A DNA stretch of 64,000 nt from CAVRIA01 sp963721115 (GTDB taxonomy: Bacteria; Desulfobacterota; Binatia; HRBIN30; CADEER01). The position numbers were made by a program, and so were the translations under genes. Shown in pieces: positions 27,661 to 37,243 of the stretch (position 1 is its first letter; every line of letters starts with the position of its first letter). Under the pieces are notes generated by a model that was given only the letters and a program-made list of their open reading frames with translations, had not been told where the DNA came from and did not search any database. Location of the stretch: assembly GCA_963721115.1 (NCBI GenBank), contig CAVRIA010000024.1, forward strand, positions 1-64,000, written 5' to 3'.

Positions 27661-29283
27661 ATGAGCGACAGAAGAGACCGATTGCAGATGGAGATCCAAC
27701 GCCGGCGCACCTTTGCGATCATCTCCCATCCGGACGCGGGAAAGACGACCCTGACCGAGAAGCTGCTACTCTACGGCGGCGCCGTGCGTCTCGCCGGCTC
27801 GGTCAAGCAGCGCCGCGCCGAGCGCTACGCGACCAGCGACTGGATGGCCCTGGAGCGCGAGCGCGGCATCTCGATCGCCACCAGCGTCATGCAGTTTCCC
27901 TACGGTGGCTATCAGCTCAACCTGCTGGATACACCGGGCCACAACGACTTCAGCGAGGACACCTACCGCACCCTGGCGGCCGCCGACTGCGCGGTGATGC
28001 TGATCGACAGCGCCAAGGGCGTCGAGCCGCAGACCATCAAGCTGTTCGAGGTCTGCCGCATGCGCCGCCTGCCGATCGTGACGTTCATCAACAAGATGGA
28101 CCGGCACGGGCGCGAGCCGCTCGATCTGCTCGACGAGATCGAGCGCGTGCTCGGAATCCCGTGCAGCCCGGCCAACTGGCCGATCGGCTCCGGGCCCGAG
28201 TTCCAGGGCGTGTACGACCGCTGGAGCCGCCAGCTCCTGCGCTTCGACCGGGCCGAGTCGGGCGCCCACAAGGCGGCCATGCAGATGGCGAGCCTGGAGG
28301 ACCCCGCCCTGCGCAATGCCATCGGCGGACACGCCCACGGGCAGCTGACCGAGGAGCTCGACCTCCTGCACGGGGCGGGAACCGGCTTCGATCGCGACGC
28401 CTTCGCCGCCGGCGAGCTCACGCCGGTCTTCTTCGGCAGCGCCCTGACCAACTTCGGCGTCGAGCCCTTCCTCGACCGCTTGGTCGAGCTCGCCCCCCCT
28501 CCCCTGCCCCGTTCCACAGAGAGCGTCACCGTCGACCCGGCGGCGCCGTTCTTCTCCGGCTTCGTATTCAAGATCCAGGCGAACATGGATCCACAACACC
28601 GCGACCGCGTTGCGTTCGTGCGCATCTGCTCGGGGCGCTTCGAACGCGGGATGGAGGTCGTGCACGTGCGCACCGGGAAGACGCTGACGCTCAGCAAGTG
28701 CGTCCAGTTCCACGCCCAGGAGCGCCTGCTCGTCGAGGAGGCATTCGCTGGCGACATCGTCGGCGTGTGGGATCCCGGATTGCTGCGCATCGGAGACTCC
28801 CTGAGCGAGGATCGTTCGATCGAGTTCTCGGGCATCCCGCGCTTCTCGCCGGAGCACTTCGTGCGCGTGCGTCTGACCGAGCCGTTCAAGCGCAAGCAGC
28901 TCAAGAAGGGCCTCGACCAGCTCTCCGAAGAGGGGGCGGTGCAGGTCTTCTTCGATCGCGCCCGCCTCGAGCGCGAGCCCATCCTGGGCGCGGTCGGCGT
29001 GCTGCAGTTCGACGTCATCCAGTACCGCTTGAAGAACGAGTACGGCGTCGACGTGCGCTTCGATCGCCTCAAGTTCCAGCACGCGCGTTGGGTCGACGGC
29101 GAATCCTTCGACCCCGACCAGTTCGAGCGCAACAGCGGCGCCACCTGCCTGCTCGACGTCGAGGGGCGACCGCTGGTGCTGTTCGAGTCCGACTTCCGCC
29201 TGCAGCGCGCCATCGACAACAACCCGCAGCTGCGCTTCATCGCCGCCGTGCAGCCCGGGCGCAGCAGCCGCGCCGCCGCCTGA
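27661..29283 (+). CDS. prfC: Peptide chain release factor 3
   Basis: A GTPase that recycles RF1/RF2 after translation termination. The 540-residue intact protein has G1 ISHPDAGKTTLTEKLL, switch regions ATSDWMALERERGISIATSV, G3 LLDTPGHNDFSEDTYR and G4 FINKMDRHGREPLD. The RF3-specific C-terminal domains include GAVGVLQFDVIQYRLKNEYG. The start ATG is conserved (MSDRRDRLQMEIQRRRTFAI). It is undamaged, unlike its neighbours speA and hflKC. Confidence 0.96.
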   Translation: MSDRRDRLQMEIQRRRTFAIISHPDAGKTTLTEKLLLYGGAVRLAGSVKQRRAERYATSDWMALERERGISIATSVMQFPYGGYQLNLLDTPGHNDFSEDTYRTLAAADCAVMLIDSAKGVEPQTIKLFEVCRMRRLPIVTFINKMDRHGREPLDLLDEIERVLGIPCSPANWPIGSGPEFQGVYDRWSRQLLRFDRAESGAHKAAMQMASLEDPALRNAIGGHAHGQLTEELDLLHGAGTGFDRDAFAAGELTPVFFGSALTNFGVEPFLDRLVELAPPPLPRSTESVTVDPAAPFFSGFVFKIQANMDPQHRDRVAFVRICSGRFERGMEVVHVRTGKTLTLSKCVQFHAQERLLVEEAFAGDIVGVWDPGLLRIGDSLSEDRSIEFSGIPRFSPEHFVRVRLTEPFKRKQLKKGLDQLSEEGAVQVFFDRARLEREPILGAVGVLQFDVIQYRLKNEYGVDVRFDRLKFQHARWVDGESFDPDQFERNSGATCLLDVEGRPLVLFESDFRLQRAIDNNPQLRFIAAVQPGRSSRAAA

Positions 29284-29510
29284 AGCGGAGCCCCGCGCCG
29301 CGCCCTTCGTCCCTCGTTTCGGAATTGCGGTGACGCGTCGTACGAGGACCCCTCAATCCTCAACATGCGACCGCAGACGGTCGCTCGTACAATTGATTGG
29401 ACATCCGTTCCGCTTTGACGCTAGCTAGTACACAGTCCATTCATTGGGTTGCATGGATTGCACGCACCCTGCTAGTTCGAGCGAACACAGACGACCAGGA
29501 GGACAAAAGG

Positions 29511-29789
29511 ATGGCCAAGCTGCTGAATTTCGATGAGATGATCACCCCGAAGATCATCACACTCGTCTACTGGCTGGCACTGTTGTCGGCGATCGTATCG
29601 GGGCTCGTCTCTATGTTCGCCGGCTGGGGTGGGTTCACTTTCGCGAAGTTTCTGATGGGCGTCGGCATCATGGTGGGCGGCGCGCTCGGGGCGCGGATCT
29701 CCTGCGAGCTGATGATCGTTCTCTTCAAGATCAACGAGAATCTCCACAAGCTGGTGAGCGAATCGGCGCACGTCGAGCGCGCCCCCTGA
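29511..29789 (+). CDS. DUF4282 small membrane protein
   Basis: A 92-residue protein with two membrane segments (IITLVYWLALLSAIVSGLVS and FLMGVGIMVGGALGARI). The ending, RISCELMIVLFKINENLHKL, is characteristic of DUF4282. Function unknown. A strong AGGAGG site lies eight nt before the ATG. It is about 80 nt upstream of hflK, and the three could be co-transcribed. The region 29284-29510 before it shows no gene; it has AT-richer patches that may hold the promoter. Confidence 0.85.
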   Translation: MAKLLNFDEMITPKIITLVYWLALLSAIVSGLVSMFAGWGGFTFAKFLMGVGIMVGGALGARISCELMIVLFKINENLHKLVSESAHVERAP

Positions 29790-29867
29790 CGACACGACCG
29801 GTCGGCGTCGCATCGATCCGTGTGAGGACGCCAGAGCAAGGAAGAGCCTTGCGGGAAGGAGGGAATC

Positions 29868-30890
29868 ATGGAGCGCTACGATCCGGATCTTGCGATCCAA
29901 GAGGTGCAGAATTTCCTACGCGGGATCAAAGGCTGGCGGATCGCCGCCGGTATCCTCGGAGCGCTCCTCCTGATCTTGCTCTGGTCGACGTGGTTCACGG
30001 TGCAGCCCGAGGAAACGGGCATCATCCAGCGTTTCGGCGCGGTGGCCCGGACGGTGGGCCCGGGCCTGCACTTCAAATTCCCTTACGGCATCGAAATGGT
30101 CCGCCTGGTTCCCACGGCGCGGGTCCTCAAAGAGGAGTTCGGGTTTCGGACGGCGGCCGCGGTCCCGGCCAGCGAACGCAATACCGGGCCGGCAAGGCCT
30201 TCAAGGACGTGTCCCTGATGCTGACGGGCGATCTCAACGTGATCGATGTCCAGTGGATCGTCCAGTACCGGATCGAGGATCCGATCCGCTATCTCTTTCG
30301 GGTCCGCGAACACGCCGCAGACGATCCGCGACATCGCCGAGGCGGTCATGCGCCGGGTCGTCGGCAACCGCCTGGGGAGCGACGTCCTCACCGTCGGGCG
30401 TGTGGCCGTTTCCACGAGGTGAAGGATGAGATGCAGAAGATCCTGACCGCCTACGAGACCGGGGTCCGTCTGGTCACGGTGGAGCTGCAGGACGTCACTC
30501 CGCCGGACCCCGTCAAACCGGCGTTCAACGAGGTGAACGAGGCCCGCCAGGACCGGGAGCGGACGATCAACGAGGCCCAGGAGCAGGGCCAACCGGGAAA
30601 TTCCCAAGGCCCGGGGCGAGGCGACCCGAACCATCACCGAGGCCGAGGGCTATGCCCTCGAGCGGGTCAACCGGGCCAATGGCGAGGCCACCGATTCGCG
30701 GCCGTCCTCGACAGAGTACCGGCGCGCTCCGGAGGTGACTCGCCGCCGTCTCTACCTGGAGGCCATCGAGCAGCCATCCTTCCCGAGGCCAAGGCCATGT
30801 ACATCGTCGACAGCGACCAGAAGGCCCTGGTGCCCTGGCTCCCCATGGAGTCGGGAGCCGCGAGCCGGCGCGCGGAGGGAAGAAGCCATG
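29868..30890 (+). pseudogene. hflK: HflK-like prohibitin/SPFH membrane protein, multiple frameshifts
   Basis: One subunit of the inner-membrane HflKC complex that surrounds and modulates the FtsH protease. The N-terminal membrane segment is GILGALLLILLWSTWFTV; the SPFH start is EETGIIQRFGAVARTVGPGL. Later blocks (DLNVIDVQWIVQYRIEDPIR, ELQDVTPPDPVKPAFNEVNE and AKAMYIVDSDQKALVPWLP) occur in changing frames. About seven shifts are visible (near 30155, 30317, 30412, 30590, 30690, 30713 and 30765), both single-base gains and losses. All family segments survive, so either recent inactivation or poor sequence is possible. The end is approximate, close to the hflC ATG. Confidence 0.75.
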
Positions 30891-31885
30891 AAGAAGGGCT
30901 GAAATGTGCTCGGGTCTCCTGGTCGCTGGCGATCCTCCTCGTCGCTCTCCGGGCGCCTTCTACAGCTCGAGGAGGGCCAGCAGGCCGTCATCCTCCAGTT
31001 CGGCCGGCCCGTAGGCGAGCCGGTGACGGAGGCGGGTCTGCACTTCAAGACTCCCCTTCGTCCAGGACGTGCGCCGCTTCGAGAAGCGCCTTCTCATCTG
31101 GGACGGGATCCGAACCAGATCCCGACCAAGGGGCGGGAGTTCATCTGGGTAGACACGACGGCGCGCTGGCGGATCGCCGACGCGAAGAAGTTTCTCGAGA
31201 ACGTGGCCACGGAGGCCGGAGCCCAGTCCCGCCTGGACGACATCATCGATTCCGTCGTCAGGGACCAGGTCTCCGGCCAGCGAGCTGGTAGAGCTGGTCC
31301 GGAGCGCCTCGTGGGAGGTGCCCCGGGAGAGATCCTGGAAGAGGTCCCCGCCGAGGTGCGGGAGGAGCTGAAGAAGCGGATCGCCCGCGGGCGCGAGGAG
31401 ATCACCCGGACCATCCTGGCCGAGGCCCGCAAGGTCATTCCCCAGTACGGCATCGAGCTGGTGGACGTCCGCATCAAGCGCCTGAACTACGTGGAGAGCG
31501 TCCGGGAAAAGGTGTACGCCCGGATGATCTCGGAGCGGAAGCGGATCGCCGCCCGATTCCGGTCGGAGGGAGAGGGCCGAAGCGCCGAGATCCTGGGGAC
31601 CATGGAGAAGGAGCTGCGGAAGATCCGTCCGACCGCCTACCGGCAGGTCCAGGAGATCCGGGGAAAGGCCGATGCCGAGGCCACGCGCGTGTACGGCAGG
31701 CCTATGGCCGCGATCCCGAGTTCTACGCCTTCTCGCGCACGCTCGAAGCGTACAAAGAGGGGCAGAACGAGAACTCGGTGCTGATCCTCACCACGGACAG
31801 CGACTACTACCGGTACCTGAAGGAGGCCGCACCGCGAAGTTCCGCATCGCGCCGCCTCGCGCTTCCCGACTCGCTGGCGCGGTGA
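30888..31885 (+). pseudogene. hflC: HflC-like prohibitin/SPFH membrane protein, multiple frameshifts
   Basis: Partner of HflK. A hydrophobic start (SWSLAILLVAL) is followed by LEEGQQAVILQFGRPVGEPV, then GREFIWVDTTARWRIADAKK, GIELVDVRIKRLNYVESVRE and a YARMISERKRIAARFRSEGE helix. The C-terminal DPEFYAFSRTLEAYKEGQNE is in another frame. At least six single-base gains and losses interrupt the frame, for example near 31060, 31093, 31270, 31325 and 31700. The proposed ATG at 30888 has an AGGGAAG site. The long central open part (about 31100-31700) is intact, consistent with HflC. Confidence 0.75.
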
Positions 31886-31974
31886 GTCACGGGTCGGGGT
31901 GCGGAGGAGCGGCGTCCCGTCGGTGGGTGACGGATGCTCTGGTCCCCCTTCGGGCGGCTGACGCGAGGACGCCG

Positions 31975-32298
31975 TCAGAACGCCCAGAACCGGCGCCGCC
32001 GCCGGCCCCGCAGGCGGGTGAAGCTCAAGGGCGTGGTCACGGCGAGATTCAATATCAGAAACAGCGCCAGACGACCGTAGCTCCAGGGACCGACCTCCGC
32101 GCACCAGGCGTGGCCGAGAAAGATGTCGCCGCGCAGGCACAACCGTCCGAACGACGCCCACAGCAGCCCGGTAACCGCCGCGGCTGTCAGCGCGGCCAAC
32201 AAGGCGTCGCGGCCGCGGGTCCGTTCGAGCTCGTTCACCAGCTCCGCCTGCCGCTGCTCGAGAATCGACTCGGACAGGCTGGTCATGCCGCCGTGCAT
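31975..32298 (-). CDS. Small two-segment membrane protein, unknown
   Basis: A 107-residue protein. A helical charged start (MTSLSESILEQRQAELVNEL) is followed by two hydrophobic spans (LLAALTAAAVTGLLWASFG and LALFLILNLAVTTPLSF) and a very basic end (RLRGRRRRRFWAF). The positive tail suggests it stays in the cytoplasm. I do not recognise the family. An alternative ATG four codons downstream would start at TSLSES. It lies opposite in direction to hflC and the permease. Confidence 0.5.
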   Translation of the reverse strand: MHGGMTSLSESILEQRQAELVNELERTRGRDALLAALTAAAVTGLLWASFGRLCLRGDIFLGHAWCAEVGPWSYGRLALFLILNLAVTTPLSFTRLRGRRRRRFWAF

Positions 32299-32343
32299 AC
32301 AAGACCTTCACGGTCTTCTCCAGGGGAAACGGAGCAGGTCGTT

Positions 32344-32393
32344 TGGTTGTGGTTGTTGGGTCGTGCCGGAACGAACAACCAACAACTCAACAA
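32344..32393. repeat. GTTG/CAAC imperfect inverted repeat
   Basis: A GTTG-rich arm (32344-32362, GGTTGTGGTTGTTGGGTCG) faces a CAAC-rich arm (32371-32393, containing ACAACCAACAACTCAACAA), forming an imperfect hairpin. The composition is similar to the tract after sucC at 5119-5187. Possibly an intergenic repeat family; only two examples are visible here. Confidence 0.35.
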
Positions 32394-32440
32394 TCTGCCC
32401 ACTGTCCATGCCGGCCGCACTCGGATAGATTGCGGCGCTC

Positions 32441-34217
32441 ATGGGCTGGGACGCGTGGATCTCGGTAGGCCTTGGTGCTCGCCAGCGTCGCCGCCATGGC
32501 GCGCGGTGTGGCGGGGCCGGACCTCGTCCTCTCCGGGGCGATGACCGCGCTGGTCCTCCTCGGCATCATCTCGCCGAAGGAAGCCGCGGAGGGCTTCGGC
32601 AACGAGGGCATGCTCACCGTGGCCGTGCTCTTCGTCGTCGCCGCCGGCGTCGAGGCGACGGGAGCCATGGACTGGATCGCCAGCCGCATCCTCGGTCGGC
32701 CGAGGACCGTCGCCGCGGCCCAGATCCGCATGATGGCCCCCGTCGCCGTCATGAGCGCGTTCCTGAACAACACACCGGTCGTCGCCATGATGCTGCCGAT
32801 CGTACAGGACTGGGCCAAGCGCATCGGCGTGAGCCCCTCGAAGCTGCTCCTGCCCCTGTCATGGGCGACGATCCTCGGCGGCACCATGACGATCATCGGC
32901 ACCAGTACGAACCTGGTCGTCACCGGTATGGCGACACAACGCCACCCGGAGCTGGCGTGGAGCGTCTTCGAGATCACGCCGATCGGGCTCGCCGTCGTGC
33001 TGGTGGGCCTGGCGTACATCGTCATCGGCTCCGGCTGGCTGCTTCCCGACCGCCGCGCCAGCGTTCCCGACCTGACGCACGCGCGCGACTACAGCGTCGC
33101 CTTCACGGTGGAGGCTGCCGCGCCCATCGTCGGGCGGACCATCGAGGCGGCGGGATTGAGACATCTGCCCGGCCTCTACCTGGTGGAGATCGAGCGCGAC
33201 GGCGAGACCCTGCCGGCGGTGTCGCCGGAGACGAAGCTGCGCGCTGGGGACATCCTGCTCTTCGTCGGCCTGCTCGAAGGGGTGATCGACCTGCGCAAGA
33301 TTCGCGGCCTGGTTCCGGCAGCGAGCGATCAGGTGGAGAAGCTCGGCCTGCCGAACGCCAATCGCCTCCTGGTCGAGGCCGTCGTCGCCCACAGCTCGGC
33401 GCTGGCCGGCAAGACGGTTCGCGAGCTGGGCTTTCGCACCCGCTACAGCGCCGCGATCATCGCGGTTCACCGCAACGGCGAGCGCCTGCCCGGCAAGGTC
33501 GGGGACATCGAGCTGCGCTTCGGCGACACGCTGCTGCTCGAGACCCGGCAGGACTTCATGGACACCTACCGCAACGACAGCAGCTTCGCGCTGGTCAGCA
33601 CGGTCAGCGGCAGCGCCCCGGTGCGGCACGAGCGCGGCGGGATCGCCCTGCTTCTGCTGGCGGCGATGATCGCGTCGAATGTCAGCGGGTGGCTCTCCCT
33701 CTTCGCGGCCGGCCTCGGATGCGCCGGCGCGATGATGCTCACCCGCTGCATCACCGGCCCCGAGGCGCGCCGCGCCCTCGACGTCCGGGTGCTACTCGCC
33801 ATCGCCGCCTCCTTCGCGGTCGGGAAGGCGCTGGAGAACACCGGCGCCGCGCAGGCGATCGGCGCCGGCCTCGTCGCGGTCACGGCCCCTTTCGGCAAGC
33901 TCGGCCTGATGGCGGGGGTGTACCTGGCCGTCATGCTGCTGACCGAGCTGGTGACCAACAACGCCGCCGCCGCCCTGCTCTTCCCGGTCGCCGTCGCGGC
34001 CGGCGGCGGCGCCGGCATCGCCGTCAAGCCGATGTGCTACCTGGTCATGTTCGCCGCCTCGGCGAGCTTCATGACGCCGATCGGCTACCAGACCAACCTC
34101 ATGGTCTACGGCGCCGGCGGCTACCGTTTCACGGACTTCATCCGCTTCGGGGCGCCTCTGCAGGTGCTGGTCGGCACGGTCACGGTGCTGACCACGTACT
34201 TTCTGTACGTGCGCTGA
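32441..34217 (+). CDS. SLC13-family permease with two TrkA-C domains (N-terminal frameshift)
   Basis: A DASS/SLC13-type divalent-anion:sodium symporter. Membrane half one contains the signature MSAFLNNTPVVAMMLPIV and ATILGGTMTIIGTSTNLVV. Two TrkA-C (RCK-C) domains follow (about residues 205-285 and 300-370). The second membrane half includes LAVMLLTELVTNNAAAALLF and SASFMTPIGYQTNLMVYG. The substrate is not predictable; sulfate and dicarboxylates are common. The natural start seems to be the ATG at 32441 (MGWDAWISV), joined to LVLASVAAMARGVAGPDLVL after removal of one extra G near 32468. A start at 32472 would lack half the first helix. Confidence 0.85.
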
Positions 34218-34309
34218 GCACGCCCGGGGGGTACTGAACACCACGGGGATCGGGCGCAAACGGATGGACAGCTTGATGAAAATCCGCTAAGTCCGCGAAA
34301 AACCAACAC

Positions 34310-34383
34310 GCCCCCGTAGCTCAGGTGGATAGAGCACAGGATTCCTAATCCTGGGGTCACGCGTTCGAATCGCGTCGGGGGTA
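34310..34383 (+). tRNA. tRNA-Arg (CCT)
   Basis: A 74-nt cloverleaf. The acceptor stem GCCCCCG (34310-34316) pairs with CGGGGGT (34376-34382). The anticodon stem CAGGA/TCCTG encloses TTCCTAA, giving anticodon CCT. The T-arm ACGCG-TTCGAAT-CGCGT is perfect. CCA is not encoded. It reads AGG codons. Confidence 0.95.
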
Positions 34384-34836
34384 CTCACCTCTGGAAAGCA
34401 GAAGCTCCTGGTCCTCGTGGCTCTCGATGAGCTCGAGGATGCGCAGCGCTTCGGGGCGCAGCTCCTCGGCGCGTGCCGCGTCGTACGACGCGAGAAGGAG
34501 GCTCTCGACCGCGAACAGGATCCGCCCGTGCTGCTCGCGCAGGCGCACGACGAGCCGCCGGAGATCGGGACGGGTGTCGAGCGCGCGCAGCAGGTGGCCG
34601 CCCCGCTCCTCGAGCTCGAAGTGGCGGCGCAGCGTGCTCCGCAGATGCAAGAGCCGCTGCCTCAGCAGGTCTCGCGAACCCTCGCCGGAGAGGTCGATCT
34701 CGGCGCACACCATCTGTCGGAACGTCACCAGACTCGCCTGCAGAGCGGCCCGCTGCCCGGCCATGTCCTCGTCGTCTGCAGCCTGCTTCCACCCCGCCCC
34801 GCCGGCTGCCGCGCCGATTTTCCGTTGGGACGGCAT
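34357..34836 (-). CDS. Hemerythrin-like (HHE) domain protein overlapping the tRNA
   Basis: A 159-residue helical-bundle protein with the iron-ligand spacing of hemerythrin-like domains: LRRHFELEERGGHLL, REQHGRIL and LELIESHEDQELLL. Such proteins bind di-iron, oxygen or nitric oxide, or act in regulation. The last nine codons lie antisense to the 3' half of the tRNA-Arg gene. Either the overlap is real or the true protein ends just before it. The ATG is the first in frame after a non-coding stretch. No transmembrane or signal segment. Confidence 0.7.
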   Translation of the reverse strand: MPSQRKIGAAAGGAGWKQAADDEDMAGQRAALQASLVTFRQMVCAEIDLSGEGSRDLLRQRLLHLRSTLRRHFELEERGGHLLRALDTRPDLRRLVVRLREQHGRILFAVESLLLASYDAARAEELRPEALRILELIESHEDQELLLSRGEYPRRDSNA

Positions 34837-34982
34837 GGGCGCCTCTAGGGCACAGGGCGTGCCAGGGCTTTCGGCGCTGATTCAGTCGGGCGACCGCGGG
34901 GCCGCCGGCGCGGGGATGCTGAATCCGGCGGCACGCGGTCCGTTCGTGCCTAATCCGTGAGCGGCGGACCCGACGGCGAATT

Positions 34983-37127
34983 TCAGCCGGGGCAGCCGCT
35001 CACCGCGTTGCCGATCGCATTCACCAGCTCGACGATGGTGACTTGGCGGTCGCCGTCGAAGTCACCGGCGCACACGCCGCTGGCCGGGCAGCCGTCGAGC
35101 GCGTTGTTGACGGCGGTGATCAGCTCGCTGACGACGACGACGCCGTCCCCGTTGAGATCGCCGCGGCAGGGGGCCATTCCGGACACGCACGCACCACTGC
35201 CGAACGAGCAGAACTGTCCCGCCGGGCAGGAGGCGGCGGCGCAGCAGACGCCGTCGACGCAGAAGCCCGACTGGCAGTCCTCCGGCTCGCCACAGAGAGC
35301 CCCTTTGCCGCGCGGCGTCGGCGTCGCCGTCGGCGTCGGAGTCCCCGTTGCGGTAGGCAGGGGTGTTCCGAAAAGACGGCACGTGCCGCCGTCGCAGAAC
35401 TCGGAGGCGAGGTCGCACTCGCGGTCGCAGCAGACCTCGTCGAATTGGTCGCACACCTGCGAGGCGCACTCGACGTCGGAGCGGCAGCCGGCGCCGTTTG
35501 GCAGCTCGTGCCGGCACATTCCCAGCCCATCGCAGGCGCCCGGGCAGGCACCCGAGCAGCAGAAGCCGCCGCGGCAGACACCGGAGTCGCACTCCTGGTC
35601 GAAGTCGCAGCTGTCTCCGGCCGACAACGGCTCGAGGCAGATGCCCTCGAAGCCGCTCACGTCGCAGCGCCCGGGGGCGGAACAGTCCTGGTCGCAGCAG
35701 AAGCCGTCGCGACACTTTCCAGACGGGCAGATGGCGTCTCCGCCGCACTGGATCGGCTGCTGAACGCGAATGCAGGTACCCTCCCGGTTGGGAACGTTGC
35801 AGCGCTCATTGGACTGGCAGCGACTGACGCAGCAGCGCCCGTCGACGCAGGCGGAAGACGAGCATTCGCTGTCGAAGAGGCAACGGCTGCCGTCCGGCTC
35901 GTCGCCCGGCGTCGACGTGTTGATGAACGCCTGGATCTGCGGATCTTCACCGGAGACGATGACGATGTCGGGCACCCTGTCGCCGTTGACGTCCGCCGAG
36001 GCCATCGCCACGGGGGCCTTGCCGATGGTGAGAACGGCGCCGAACGAAAAGCGCCCGTCGCGCCGGCTGCCGAAGATCTGCAGCGCGTCGTTGTTGGCAA
36101 AGGGACGCGGGTCGTTCAGGGCCACGGCCAGATCCGCTGCGCCGTCCCCGTCGTAGTCGCCGGCAGTGGCCACGCGAGCGCGGCAGAAAAGCCCGCCGGT
36201 GAAGAACGGGCATGGGACCTCGAAGGTCAGGGGCGCCGCGAACTGGCCGTTTCCCCGGTTGAGGAGGACGTTTACGTTGCTGTTGGTCGAGGTCAGCGGG
36301 CGGTTGAGGGCGTAGACGTCGGCCAGCCCGTCCGCGTCCACGTCGGCGACACCCGCCGACTCCGGCTTCTCGCCGACCACGAAGTTGTACGGCGCCGAGA
36401 ACACCGGCCGGCTGTGATCGACCTGTTCGAAGAGCACAAGGCCGATGTCCTTGACCTGCGGCCCGCCGAGGTCGATCGCTGCGAGGTCGAGGTGCCCGTC
36501 GCCGTCGAGATCACGCGCAAAGACGTCCGCTGGGCCCTGGCCGATCGGGATTTCCGACAGGCGCGTATAGGTCGGGACGCTGGACCCGGAGTTGAGGAGC
36601 ATCTGGATCGCGTTGCGCCGGCGGTCGGCTGCGGCGATGTCGTTGCCGTGAGCCCCGTCGAAATCCCCGATCGCGACGGCGACCGGATTGCGTCCCAGCG
36701 GAATCAGCCTCGGCACGCCGAAGCGGCCGTCGCCCTTGCCGGTGACCACCCAGACGCCGCGCGCCCGCTCGTCGGCGACGACGAGATCCGGGTACCCGTC
36801 GTTGTTTACGTCGCCGATCGCCGCGCCGCGCAGCGAGCTGCCGAAGACGAGGTTGCGCCCGACCTCCAGCCGGGACGCCGACTGGGACGACCCGAGAAAG
36901 ATCCTGACCGAGCCGCCCGCGCCGGCGACGACCGCGACGTCGTCCTTGTGATCCCGGTTGAAGTCGCCGATCGCGATGTAGGCGCCGCGCGACGGCAGCG
37001 GCAGTGGGTCGGCACGGGAGAAATCGATCCCCGCCGCCGCGGGCCGCACGCCGAGCAGCACGAGAAGCGCGGCGCCGGTCAGTAGTGCCGCCCCGCGTCG
37101 GTAGGATGCTCGCCCCACTCTCTGCAC
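34983..37127 (-). CDS. Secreted FG-GAP/Cys-rich protein with dockerin-like tail
   Basis: About 714 residues. The signal segment is GAALLTGAALLVLLGVRPAA. Seven FG-GAP-type calcium loops form a probable beta-propeller (for example AIGDFNRDHKDDVAVV, AIGDVNNDGYPDLVV, TAGDYDGDGAADLAVA). About 250 residues of Cys-rich repeats follow (CxxDxECxSGxCxxGxCC pattern), then a PTATGTPTPTATPTP linker. The end carries two dockerin-like calcium segments (GDLNGDGVVVVSELITAVNN, GDFDGDRQVTIVELVNAIGN). It shares tail type and linker with the Cys-rich protein at 14752. Likely cell-surface or secreted; partner unknown. The start is a GTG, with another nine nt downstream. Confidence 0.78.
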   Translation of the reverse strand: MQRVGRASYRRGAALLTGAALLVLLGVRPAAAGIDFSRADPLPLPSRGAYIAIGDFNRDHKDDVAVVAGAGGSVRIFLGSSQSASRLEVGRNLVFGSSLRGAAIGDVNNDGYPDLVVADERARGVWVVTGKGDGRFGVPRLIPLGRNPVAVAIGDFDGAHGNDIAAADRRRNAIQMLLNSGSSVPTYTRLSEIPIGQGPADVFARDLDGDGHLDLAAIDLGGPQVKDIGLVLFEQVDHSRPVFSAPYNFVVGEKPESAGVADVDADGLADVYALNRPLTSTNSNVNVLLNRGNGQFAAPLTFEVPCPFFTGGLFCRARVATAGDYDGDGAADLAVALNDPRPFANNDALQIFGSRRDGRFSFGAVLTIGKAPVAMASADVNGDRVPDIVIVSGEDPQIQAFINTSTPGDEPDGSRCLFDSECSSSACVDGRCCVSRCQSNERCNVPNREGTCIRVQQPIQCGGDAICPSGKCRDGFCCDQDCSAPGRCDVSGFEGICLEPLSAGDSCDFDQECDSGVCRGGFCCSGACPGACDGLGMCRHELPNGAGCRSDVECASQVCDQFDEVCCDRECDLASEFCDGGTCRLFGTPLPTATGTPTPTATPTPRGKGALCGEPEDCQSGFCVDGVCCAAASCPAGQFCSFGSGACVSGMAPCRGDLNGDGVVVVSELITAVNNALDGCPASGVCAGDFDGDRQVTIVELVNAIGNAVSGCPG

Positions 37128-37243
37128 GTTGTCTCTGTTCCCTCTCGAGTCGGAAGAACCGGGCTGGAAAACGATTATGGCCGTACTCCGTCCCCGATAG
37201 TCAAGCAAGAAGCGCACGACCTGGGCCGCCCGGGGAGGCGACC

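Noticed and set aside
35043..37085. 680-codon plus-strand frame opposite the FG-GAP protein
   Set aside because: Antisense of the calcium-loop repeats; no start context or family match, whereas the minus-strand protein has signal peptide and ordered domains.
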